Shown here one piece after another: positions 7,184-13,539 of a stretch of DNA of 18,422 nucleotides. The stretch comes from CAYONZ01 sp964405465 (GTDB lineage: Bacteria; Bdellovibrionota; Bdellovibrionia; Bdellovibrionales; JAMPXM01). The notes beneath the pieces were generated by a model. It had not been told where the DNA came from and ran no database searches. It saw only the letters and a program-made list of their open reading frames with translations. Position 1 is the first letter of the stretch; the number at the start of each line of letters is the position of its first letter. The stretch lies in contig CAYONZ010000063.1 of the NCBI GenBank assembly GCA_964405465.1, forward strand, positions 1 through 18,422, written 5' to 3'. Both the position numbers and the translations under genes were made by a program.

Positions 7184-7996
7184 TCAAGATTTCAAAATCT
7201 GCTGCAATAGAATTACGCTACCCATGAGAAGAACAAATACACCGAATATTTTTTTAAGGAGGACTTCGGGAAATTTTCTTCCCACTCGAGATCCAATTAA
7301 AATTCCAAAGCCAGCAATCACCGAGGTGCGCACGAGTAACCCCCAAAGAATACTTTGCCCACTGGCCAGATCACCAAAGAAACCAAGTAGTGAATTTGAG
7401 GCGATAATAATCAATGACGTTCCCACTGCCGAACGCATTTCAAGCCCTACAATGACAACCAACGCAGGCACAATTAAAAATCCACCTCCAGCGCCCACAA
7501 AACCGGTCACCGTTCCAACAAACAGGCCCTGCATTGCCACTCTAATCATCGAAAAATCTGTATCGCCTGCTTGCAGCGCATTTGTGGGCAATCGCTTTTT
7601 GAAAAGCATCGAGTATGAGGCCGCCACCATTAGAAGTGCAAACGCTAGCAAAACCAAAGAATTTTTCTCGATCGCAATTGGACCCATACGCAAAACACTT
7701 GGAAGCGCTGGGAGCAACACTCTTCGAGAAAAAAATATCCCAAGTACTGCGGGAACAACAAAAGCACCTGCAGCCTGCCAATGCACTAGTCTTTGCCTAG
7801 CGTAACTGACGGAACCAATCAAACTCACGATCCCAACAACAAACAAGGAATGTGTAGTGGCACTGAGAGCGCTCAAACCGAAAAGGTAGACGAAAATTGG
7901 CAGCGTAAGAATTGACCCGCCACCACCTAAGATTCCCAGGACAAGACCCATGAACATCACAGCTAAGTATCCAAGAATGAACATCATGGAATCCAT
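7184..7996 (-). CDS. TauE/SafE family sulfite (organosulfur anion) exporter
   Basis: The 270-residue polytopic protein shows the internal repeat of the TauE/SafE (former DUF81) family. The first half has MGLVLGILGGGGSILTLPI near residues 16-34, and the second half has the equivalent FVGTVTGFVGAGGGFLIVPAL near residues 164-184. Family members export sulfite, sulfoacetate or related anions, though many are uncharacterised. GGAGG lies 5-6 bases before the ATG. It is the last gene of a minus-strand run with the persulfide dioxygenase and YeeE-type genes, which supports export of sulfite made by persulfide oxidation. A 55-base gap separates it from the gene upstream, and a terminator follows it. 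Confidence 0.88.
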   Translation of the reverse strand: MDSMMFILGYLAVMFMGLVLGILGGGGSILTLPIFVYLFGLSALSATTHSLFVVGIVSLIGSVSYARQRLVHWQAAGAFVVPAVLGIFFSRRVLLPALPSVLRMGPIAIEKNSLVLLAFALLMVAASYSMLFKKRLPTNALQAGDTDFSMIRVAMQGLFVGTVTGFVGAGGGFLIVPALVVIVGLEMRSAVGTSLIIIASNSLLGFFGDLASGQSILWGLLVRTSVIAGFGILIGSRVGRKFPEVLLKKIFGVFVLLMGSVILLQQILKS

Positions 7997-8051
7997 TTGA
8001 TCCTCCGTACAGCCTAGTCAGTTAGTTAAATTTTTATAGTCGATTGCAATT

Positions 8052-8501
8052 TCAACTATGTGTGGTTTTGGGAAATTTAAATCGCTCATAGAGCCGGTAA
8101 CCAAACATTCCTAAAACCATTGCAACCACAAAAAGCAACGCTGATGAGCTCCCAGCAGAAGCCGCGGTGAGAGAAGGCCCCGGACAAAAGCCACCCAACC
8201 CCCAGCCCAATCCAAACAGTGCACTCCCTATCACAAGTTGTTTTGTAATCTCTTTCGAATTCGGAACATGAAACTGAGTGGCAAACACCGGAGTCTTTTG
8301 CCTCGCAATGAAGCGATAAGCGAGCATGTGAACTGAAATCGCACCAATCATCACAAACATCAGCGATGGATCCCAATTTCCAAAAAAATCGAGAAAGCCG
8401 AGAATTTTTTGAGGTTGGGTCATGCCCGAAAAAACCAACCCGATCGCAAATAAAAGACCAGAAACAAATGCAGCTAAATTTTGGCGAAACATATTTTTCA
8501 T
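8052..8501 (-). CDS. YeeE/YedE-type sulfur transporter, second component (DUF6691-like)
   Basis: The protein has 149 residues and about four membrane helices. The ATG at 8501 is chosen because it overlaps the upstream stop (ATGA, 8498-8501) and gives a normal membrane-protein start, MKNMFRQNL. A frame that runs further upstream would overlap the previous gene by nearly 190 bases. Residues 91-120 carry GLGWGLGGFCPGPSL, the YeeE/YedE half-repeat signature with Cys106. In thiosulfate-transporting YeeE, conserved pore cysteines pass the substrate along. This protein and the one upstream together match the two halves of a full-length YeeE, so they probably form a heteromeric channel for thiosulfate or another sulfur species. 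Confidence 0.87.
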   Translation of the reverse strand: MKNMFRQNLAAFVSGLLFAIGLVFSGMTQPQKILGFLDFFGNWDPSLMFVMIGAISVHMLAYRFIARQKTPVFATQFHVPNSKEITKQLVIGSALFGLGWGLGGFCPGPSLTAASAGSSSALLFVVAMVLGMFGYRLYERFKFPKTTHS

Positions 8502-8920
8502 AAAGCACCTATCAAAGTTTTGTATAAAAACACTGAAACACCACCGAAAAATATAAATACCAATGTGGCGACTATCGATCGAATTGACAATCGACTGATC
8601 CCGCAGACGCCGTGTCCACTTGTACATCCCGAACCCATCACTGTTCCGAAACCCACAAGCAAACCTGCAATTAAAATCAACCACCATGGCCTGCCAGAAG
8701 TATCGACAAATAAATCTGCTGCAAGAGGTTTCATCACAAGTCCCGCTAATAGAAATGCGACTAAAAAGAAATATCGCCAGGGTCCATCTGCCGATCGTCC
8801 CTTTAGGGCCATGTTTAAAATGCCGCTAATACCAGTCACCCTGCCGTTGGCGATTAACATTACAGATGAAGCTATGCCGATCAAAACTCCACCGAGAAGA
8901 GGCTGAAAAAAATTTTGCAT
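8498..8920 (-). CDS. YeeE/YedE-type sulfur transporter, first component
   Basis: The protein has 140 residues and about four helices. The signature GSGCTSGHGVCGISRLS at residues 96-112 includes Cys99 and Cys106, which is typical of YeeE/YedE sulfur-transport proteins. AAGGAG lies 8 bases before the ATG at 8920. A GTG one codon upstream (8923) is possible but sits closer than usual. The stop overlaps the start of the second half-transporter. Pairs of this kind next to a persulfide dioxygenase are a known arrangement in sulfide/persulfide-responsive operons. Substrate import (thiosulfate or sulfide-derived species) is inferred from the family. Confidence 0.88.
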   Translation of the reverse strand: MQNFFQPLLGGVLIGIASSVMLIANGRVTGISGILNMALKGRSADGPWRYFFLVAFLLAGLVMKPLAADLFVDTSGRPWWLILIAGLLVGFGTVMGSGCTSGHGVCGISRLSIRSIVATLVFIFFGGVSVFLYKTLIGAL

Positions 8921-8977
8921 CACTAAATCTCCTTTTTAAATTTTCATTGAATGCGAGGATCAAATTCTGTTTATAGG

Positions 8978-10033
8978 TCACTTATTTGTGATAATGGTCT
9001 TATAGCCCAATTCATTCCAACGAATCATCCCGCCTCTTAAATTCATCGGATGCTTTATCCCCAACCTTTGAGCTTCAATTGTCGCTTGACCTGAACGTCC
9101 ACCACTTCTGCATAAAAAAACCACTTCTTTTTCTTTATTTAAATGACTCAAAAACCCTGTTAGCTCTGGGCCGAGAGTCACCAACTTGGCGCCATTTACA
9201 TGCCCCAATTCACCTACAAATTCTTCTGGCGTCCGGACATCGATCATCAAAACACGATTCGCATTTCCGTTTAGATCCTCACAGGAAATCTCGGGCACTC
9301 CATCCACTATTTGTGGTCGAAATATTTTGCCATCCGTCGATTGTCCACAATGCAAATTCGCAGGAACTGACTCATTAATTTTCTTGGGATGCGCAAGCTT
9401 CAAATCATTCATAATTCTCTTAAAATCCTCGAGAGTTCTACCTCCGCCCAACCTGGGATTGAATTTCTTTTCTTCACCGATCGATGAAACCGTAAAACCT
9501 CGATAGTCATGTCCTGGATAGACCATTGTTTCCTCGGGAAGAGTGAAAAGTTTGTCAACTATGCTTCGGAATAATTTTTCACTCGATCCCTGCTGAAAAT
9601 CGGTTCGACCGGTTCCTCGAATCAGTAAGGCATCACCTGTAAAAACCATTCCTTCCGTTACAAAACTCAAACAGGCATCTGTATGTCCTGGAGTTTCAAG
9701 GACCTTAATTTCAAAAGTCCCGAATTTAATTCGATCGTCATTCTTTAATAAAAGGTCCGCACACTCCACCTGAGAAGCGCCTCCCACACCCGTGAGCGCC
9801 CCTGTCCTCTTACGAAGCTCACCTGCCGCAGTTATGTGATCAGCATGCACATGAGTGTCGAGTACATATTTTAGTTTGAGGCCAAGTTCATTCAATATAG
9901 TTTCATCGCGATCAACCGTCTCAATTACTGGGTCGATAAGAACCGCTTCGCGAGTTTTGGGATCAGCCATAAGGTATGTAAATGTCGAAGTTTGTGGCTC
10001 AAAAAGTTGTCTAAAGATCATTTTGTTTTGCAT
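8978..10033 (-). CDS. Persulfide dioxygenase-rhodanese fusion (ETHE1-like MBL fold)
   Basis: The protein has 351 residues. The N-terminal metallo-beta-lactamase domain (1-240) has HVHADH at residues 61-66, His117 (PGHTDA), Asp134 (TGDALLIRGTGRTDF) and His175 (PGHD), the ligand set of ETHE1-type persulfide dioxygenases that bind one iron and oxidise glutathione persulfide to sulfite. The RGTGRTDFQ stretch is a family hallmark. The C-terminal rhodanese domain (about 246-351) keeps a catalytic Cys308 in CRSGGRS and the IDVRTPEEF motif. Such fusions couple sulfur transfer between thiosulfate or persulfide carriers and the oxygenase. GAGGAG lies 8 bases before the ATG. It is the first gene of the sulfur operon; the YeeE-type gene starts 57 bases downstream. 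No signal peptide is seen, so it is probably cytoplasmic. Confidence 0.93.
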   Translation of the reverse strand: MQNKMIFRQLFEPQTSTFTYLMADPKTREAVLIDPVIETVDRDETILNELGLKLKYVLDTHVHADHITAAGELRKRTGALTGVGGASQVECADLLLKNDDRIKFGTFEIKVLETPGHTDACLSFVTEGMVFTGDALLIRGTGRTDFQQGSSEKLFRSIVDKLFTLPEETMVYPGHDYRGFTVSSIGEEKKFNPRLGGGRTLEDFKRIMNDLKLAHPKKINESVPANLHCGQSTDGKIFRPQIVDGVPEISCEDLNGNANRVLMIDVRTPEEFVGELGHVNGAKLVTLGPELTGFLSHLNKEKEVVFLCRSGGRSGQATIEAQRLGIKHPMNLRGGMIRWNELGYKTIITNK

Positions 10034-10093
10034 AGATTTAACTCCTCACGATGATATTTCAAAAATTACGCAAGACATATGGAGCTCGAATTT

Positions 10094-10109
10094 GACAGTC
10101 TCTACTGTC
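10094..10109. promoter_or_regulatory. Candidate operator, GACAGT-N4-ACTGTC
   Basis: GACAGT and its reverse complement ACTGTC are separated by four bases, 61 bases upstream of the persulfide dioxygenase start. The N4 spacing equals that of Fnr-type sites (5-4-5), although the half-site differs from TTGAT. A Crp/Fnr regulator gene lies next to this region. The link is inference. Confidence 0.35.
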
Positions 10110-10161
10110 GACTTCTGACATCCGTTCTGTCTTTCTAGAGTGTCACATAAAACGAAAAACG

Positions 10162-10185
10162 AAACTATGTCGTTCGACATAGTTT
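10162..10185. promoter_or_regulatory. Perfect 24-bp palindrome, likely operator of the sulfur operon
   Basis: The arm AAACTATGTCG (10162-10172), a TT spacer and the exact reverse complement of the arm (10175-10185) make an 11-2-11 palindrome. It lies in the 247-base region between the Crp/Fnr stop and the persulfide dioxygenase start, 129 bases upstream of that start. No coding frame explains it. There is no T tract, so a dimeric-repressor or activator site is likelier than a terminator. Confidence 0.6.
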
Positions 10186-10269
10186 TAGAAATTTTGAGGT
10201 ATGTTCATAAAAGTTGAAACCCTAAGAGGAGGACCCGGGCCAAACAATTGAGGCAATCCATGTCTCAAA

Positions 10270-10289
10270 TTTAGGCGTCTTTAGGCGTC
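10270..10289. repeat. 10-bp tandem duplication at the Crp/Fnr stop codon
   Basis: TTTAGGCGTC occurs twice without a gap (10270-10279 and 10280-10289). The second copy contains the stop codon and last two codons (Asp-Ala) of the Crp/Fnr gene. It looks like a small replication-slippage duplication. Because translation stops in the first copy met, the protein is unaffected. Confidence 0.7.
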
Positions 10290-10919
10290 ACGATCTGAGT
10301 CTATGGAATAATTCAAAAGCTGATCCTTTTTCACTATCTCAATTCGACGCTTTGAGAAACGCAAAAGACCTTCTTTCTCAAACCGTGAAAGCACACGAAT
10401 AACAGTAGGGGTCGTACTCGAGCAAAAGTCTGCTATCTCTTTTCGTGTCCAATTGTGCTCGGGATGTAATTCCCTAAGATACACAATCGCTTCTGCCACT
10501 CTTCCGACAACATCTTTTTCTGCAAAAGAGACCTTGCGGCGCTCAACATGACCTAAGGCACGTGATAGATTCTGAATAAATAGAATGGCGAGGTCTATGT
10601 CTTCACGCAAGACTCTCATCACGTGGGCCTTCGGAATGAAATCGACTTCGCATGGTTCAAGTGCCACAGCACTCGCATGATAAGGCTCCTCAGCAAAGAG
10701 CGAACGATGCCCCAAATACTGATCACATTTAAATAAACGCAAAAGGTGTTCATTGCCACGGTCACCCAGAGACACTAGACCAACCAATCCTTTTACTATT
10801 AAAAATATTCCACCTGGGGTCTCGCCTTCACGATAGAGAAACTCGCCGCGTTTGTAGGAACGTCGAATTGAGTGTGTCTTGAATTTTTCCTCAGCATATT
10901 GAGTCAGCGAAAAAGTCAT
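10281..10919 (-). CDS. Crp/Fnr-family transcriptional regulator
   Basis: The protein has 212 residues, close to the family norm. A cNMP-type beta-roll spans about 20-105 (YKRGEFLYREGE, GIFLIVKGLVGLV, LGHRSLFAEEPYHASAVA), followed by the dimer helix (109-130) and a C-terminal winged HTH with WTRKEIADFCSSTTPTVIRVLSRFEKEGLL at about 157-186. The N-terminal cysteine cluster of oxygen-sensing Fnr is absent (cysteines only at 65, 90 and 166). The cAMP-contact Arg-Ser/Thr pair is also not obvious (EEPYHASA), so the ligand is unknown. In the recognition helix the arginine equivalent to Fnr Arg213 is kept, but the Glu209 position is Pro, so the target need not be TTGAT/ATCAA. The start overlaps the NagB-like stop (ATGA, 10916-10919). 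It may control its own operon or the adjacent sulfur operon. Confidence 0.9.
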   Translation of the reverse strand: MTFSLTQYAEEKFKTHSIRRSYKRGEFLYREGETPGGIFLIVKGLVGLVSLGDRGNEHLLRLFKCDQYLGHRSLFAEEPYHASAVALEPCEVDFIPKAHVMRVLREDIDLAILFIQNLSRALGHVERRKVSFAEKDVVGRVAEAIVYLRELHPEHNWTRKEIADFCSSTTPTVIRVLSRFEKEGLLRFSKRRIEIVKKDQLLNYSIDSDRDA

Positions 10920-11563
10920 CCGTTCCCCGTAGCCACCATGTTCTTTTCAATTTTTATATTGAGATTTAGATCAGTCAAAACGGTAACCTGCGGCAGGCGC
11001 GCGAGATGTGCCGACGGAAGCTCACAGAGCGGCGACAACATTTCACTCAAAACCGATCTCTTTGATTCACCGAAAGCAATCATCAGTGCATGCTTAACTT
11101 GCGAAAACGCCGAAAGCCCATAGCTAATTCCCCATGTATCACTCGATGACCCGAGATTTTTACAAGTTGCAGGGCTCAACTTCACACAACCGCCAAAAAA
11201 ATCTTTGGCGATCTCTGGCTCATGAAAAGCAACATGCCCATTGAGACCAATTCCTAGAATTGCAGCATCCGCTTGAACATCACAATTCTCAATGTAACGC
11301 ATTTGTTTTTGAAAAGAGGGGAGGTGCTCAATAAAAAAACTTTTGAAGAGACCCGCTTTGGGTCCACTCACAATATCGTCGATTTGCAGAAATTCAACGC
11401 CATTGAGATAGGACGGTCGACTTCGTTCCCAATATCGATAGATCAACACTGGCGTATTTCCTGCCGGAACAAAAAGCTTGGTATGAGGATGTAGCGTTCT
11501 TTCACACCATTCATCTATAAATTTAATCAGGTTCTCTTCACCATGTCGAACTTGCAAATTCAT
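10916..11563 (-). CDS. NagB-type glucosamine-6-phosphate isomerase/deaminase family protein
   Basis: The 215-residue protein is somewhat shorter than typical NagB (about 240-266). Matches to the family are FVPAGNTPVLIYRYW (32-45, sugar-phosphate loop), Asp62-Asp63 at the catalytic-base position, ILGIGLNGHVAFHEP (102-116) with His110 and Glu115 equivalent to NagB His143 and Glu148, and GISYGLSAFSQVKHALMIAFGESK (145-168). NagB converts glucosamine-6-phosphate to fructose-6-phosphate and ammonia, and related proteins are 6-phosphogluconolactonases. The FHEP/NGH form favours the NagB side. The substrate is not certain. GAGGG sits just before the ATG. It lies 12 bases after the haem lipoprotein stop and overlaps the Crp/Fnr start, so it is mid-operon. 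I see no sugar transporter or NagA nearby. Confidence 0.82.
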   Translation of the reverse strand: MNLQVRHGEENLIKFIDEWCERTLHPHTKLFVPAGNTPVLIYRYWERSRPSYLNGVEFLQIDDIVSGPKAGLFKSFFIEHLPSFQKQMRYIENCDVQADAAILGIGLNGHVAFHEPEIAKDFFGGCVKLSPATCKNLGSSSDTWGISYGLSAFSQVKHALMIAFGESKRSVLSEMLSPLCELPSAHLARLPQVTVLTDLNLNIKIEKNMVATGNG

Positions 11564-11575
11564 GCCCTCGCCACC

Positions 11576-12772
11576 TTATTGAATCGACGGTTTTTTTTGT
11601 GGTGCAGCCTGGGACCGTAGATATTCTAAGTACTCAAGATAGGAGGCAGGAATTGAAATACCTTGACCACGCAACTGCTCAATCCAAAGACTCTCTTCGA
11701 AATCATTGAAGCATCTTTGGGCTGTAGCTGTGTGCGGAACCGTTAATACGCAAGTTTTGAAATAGAACTGATGCAGGCTATCCACCCCGGTGAAACTCAA
11801 ATCTTCATAGGCGTGTCCCAGTCGCCACATGATTTCAGCTTTTTCTAAAGGAGAATCTTGGCTCTTACTTCGCAAAACATTATGTAAAATCCCGGCACCA
11901 CGCAAAACCGAAACATACTTGCCGCGAGGAGAGGTTTCACTGATTCTTCTGCTCATCAACTTTTCAGCAAAACTCACTAGGGCATTTGCCCCTTTGCTGT
12001 TGCCTGCGCTCGGAACATTTTTTTCAGTTTTCCACGAAAGCAAATCAGAACGCCACTCCCTCAGGTCTTCTTGAAGAAACTGCGGCACATTTTCTTGCGA
12101 CAACGCACTCTCCACAATTTGCATCGATTTTCCAATGTCCTGTTGAGCCATCATAGAAATTCTTAGAGCTGCATACAGAGATTTTTCCCAGTCCAAAGAC
12201 TTTCGTTTGGCGAATACCGGATCAACCAATATTTGTTTATAGATGTCGAGTGCCTCATCATATCTGCGTAACGCCTGATACAATTCGGCTTGTTCGATTC
12301 GCCCCAACTGATAGTTCTTTACAGATTCTTTGACCACGAATTCTGGTCCAGTTTGTCCGCGAGTGTGACATTGAATACAAAGTCCAACCGCATTTCGAAG
12401 CAGGAGCCGAGAATAGTCGTGATTACCCTCGAGATATGCGGATCGCGCCATCAAAAGATCTTTTTCAAGAGAACCAGCAAAAAGACCAAGACTTGGATCG
12501 GAGTCATTTCTTGCCATTTCTTTGAAATGATCCGAGTCTTTAATTCTTGAAGCCGATTCCAGCAGTTGATCAAAAACAGACTCCACTCGAGCTTTGTTCT
12601 CAGTGGAAGCATATAGATTTTTTTGAATAGTAAGTGGAAAAATCTGCTGTAAGCCTGTCGCAAAACTCTGCATGTCCTGCGCCCATCCTTTATATGCGGA
12701 ACTTTCTTTGGTACTTTGGCAACTCAAACCAACCAATAAAAGAGATAGCAGTACGAAAATCAAAACTCTCAT
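11576..12772 (-). CDS. CxxCH haem c lipoprotein with TPR-like segment (paralogue of 16868-18106)
   Basis: The protein has 398 residues. The start at 12772 is chosen because AAGGAG lies 8 bases upstream and a clean lipoprotein-like signal follows (hydrophobic 3-16, Cys18). A longer frame to 12835 lacks a ribosome site. A single c-type haem motif CIQCH is at Cys132-Cys135-His136, followed by a TPR-like helix pair (about 158-183, AELYQALRRYDEALDIYKQIL). Cys341 and Cys354 bracket a VPHT motif (His347), a candidate distal haem ligand or disulfide region. The lipobox is not perfect (GLSC). Location is periplasmic, perhaps outer-membrane anchored. The protein at 16868-18106 has the same length class, and its Cys132/135, His136, Cys341, Cys354 and His347 fall at identical numbers. 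I do not recognise a named family. It heads the run haem protein, NagB-like, Crp/Fnr. Confidence 0.83.
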   Translation of the reverse strand: MRVLIFVLLSLLLVGLSCQSTKESSAYKGWAQDMQSFATGLQQIFPLTIQKNLYASTENKARVESVFDQLLESASRIKDSDHFKEMARNDSDPSLGLFAGSLEKDLLMARSAYLEGNHDYSRLLLRNAVGLCIQCHTRGQTGPEFVVKESVKNYQLGRIEQAELYQALRRYDEALDIYKQILVDPVFAKRKSLDWEKSLYAALRISMMAQQDIGKSMQIVESALSQENVPQFLQEDLREWRSDLLSWKTEKNVPSAGNSKGANALVSFAEKLMSRRISETSPRGKYVSVLRGAGILHNVLRSKSQDSPLEKAEIMWRLGHAYEDLSFTGVDSLHQFYFKTCVLTVPHTATAQRCFNDFEESLWIEQLRGQGISIPASYLEYLEYLRSQAAPQKKPSIQ

Positions 12773-12856
12773 AGATGAAACTCCTTGAAGAAACGCCCTG
12801 AAGAAATAGCGCCCATGAAATTCACGGAGCACCATCTACGAGATATTCTAACTTTT

Positions 12857-13372
12857 CTAGATGCCAACATCACTCATTAATGAAACGACTCGACCAATAG
12901 GCGAATTATAGGCAAGTGCCTCGAGCGAAGTCTTCATTTCAGAACCAGGTTCTTCAAGAAGCGAAACTAATGCTTTCAACATATCATCGGTCGTGACTAT
13001 TCCAACAACTTGAGTGTCACGCGTAACCAAAAACGCAGAGATTTTTTCACTCATCATTCGTCGAGCAACCTCGCCCAAAGTCACGCTTTCATCGACCGTC
13101 TTTACCGGCCAACTCATATAATCACGAATCACTGCCAAGGGATCGAACTCCGCCACCGCAACCCGATCACTCAAAAAATCTGCCACATCAACCTGCATCG
13201 CTCTTTGAAAATCACGATCTGTGATGATGCCAACAATCTGTCCGGACTCATTCAGCACAGGGAGATGTCTGATCTCATGACGTCGCATTTTAGTGAACCC
13301 CTGCAGTAGAGTCTCTTTCCAACCGATGGTGACAAGCTGTTTTGACATTGTGTATTTAATTTCAGTTTTCAT
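12857..13372 (-). CDS. Two-CBS-domain protein
   Basis: The 171-residue protein consists of a CBS pair and little else. CBS1 spans about 5-60 (TMSKQLVTI, RRHEIRHLPVLNESGQIVGIITDRDF) and CBS2 about 83-137 (YMSWPVKTVDESVTLGEVARRM, ISAFLVTRDTQVVGIVTTDDMLKAL). The ATG at 13372 follows GGAGGG at 4-5 bases; the frame continues 90 bases upstream but without a ribosome site and with non-conserved sequence. CBS pairs bind adenine nucleotides or S-adenosylmethionine and usually control a partner; no partner domain is fused here. It lies 84 bases upstream of the haem lipoprotein on the same strand, so it may share its transcript. Its partner could be the adjacent kinases or Crp/Fnr protein; that is inference. 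Confidence 0.9.
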   Translation of the reverse strand: MKTEIKYTMSKQLVTIGWKETLLQGFTKMRRHEIRHLPVLNESGQIVGIITDRDFQRAMQVDVADFLSDRVAVAEFDPLAVIRDYMSWPVKTVDESVTLGEVARRMMSEKISAFLVTRDTQVVGIVTTDDMLKALVSLLEEPGSEMKTSLEALAYNSPIGRVVSLMSDVGI

Positions 13373-13492
13373 TAATCCCTCCAACACTGATTCAGAGCAA
13401 GAGGTGTACCACAAATGAAATTCCAAGAATGATGCAAAGACACCACTATGAAAGGCATTCATTTTATATAAACAAATTTTATTGTTTGATTT

Positions 13493-13519
13493 GTCTCATC
13501 TCATTTTGAGACTTGAGAC
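13493..13519. terminator. Hairpin after the receiver-PAS-kinase gene
   Basis: GTCTCA-TCTCA (13493-13503) pairs with TGAGA-CT-TGAGAC (13507-13519), an 11-bp stem with a two-base bulge and a 3-base loop. It lies about 20 bases beyond the stop of the kinase gene ending at 13540. No U tract follows on the minus strand, so it is at best a weak terminator or an mRNA 3' stabiliser. Confidence 0.45.
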
Positions 13520-13539
13520 ATTATAGCCCGCGCAATGAT

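Noticed and set aside
7155..7805. 216-residue open frame on the + strand opposite the TauE/SafE gene
   Set aside because: It lies antisense to a clear membrane-transporter gene, has a low-complexity composition rich in Thr, Pro, Ser and Ile, and no ribosome site or family match.
8481..8906. 141-residue open frame on the + strand opposite the YeeE-type gene
   Set aside because: It is a shadow of the conserved minus-strand YeeE coding sequence, with no recognisable motif.
10281..10919. Assignment of the Crp/Fnr protein as oxygen-sensing Fnr
   Set aside because: The N-terminal cysteine cluster that holds the 4Fe-4S centre is absent, and the recognition helix lacks the Fnr glutamate.
11234..11248. 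Asn108 in place of the NagB catalytic Asp141 taken as a sign of inactivation
   Set aside because: From memory, the NGH form occurs in other active NagB-family proteins, and the His and Glu of the motif are kept, so this is not a convincing defect.
12773..12835. Longer start for the haem lipoprotein at 12835
   Set aside because: It would place 21 charged and aromatic residues before the signal peptide; the ATG at 12772 has AAGGAG at 8 bases and begins directly with a signal sequence.
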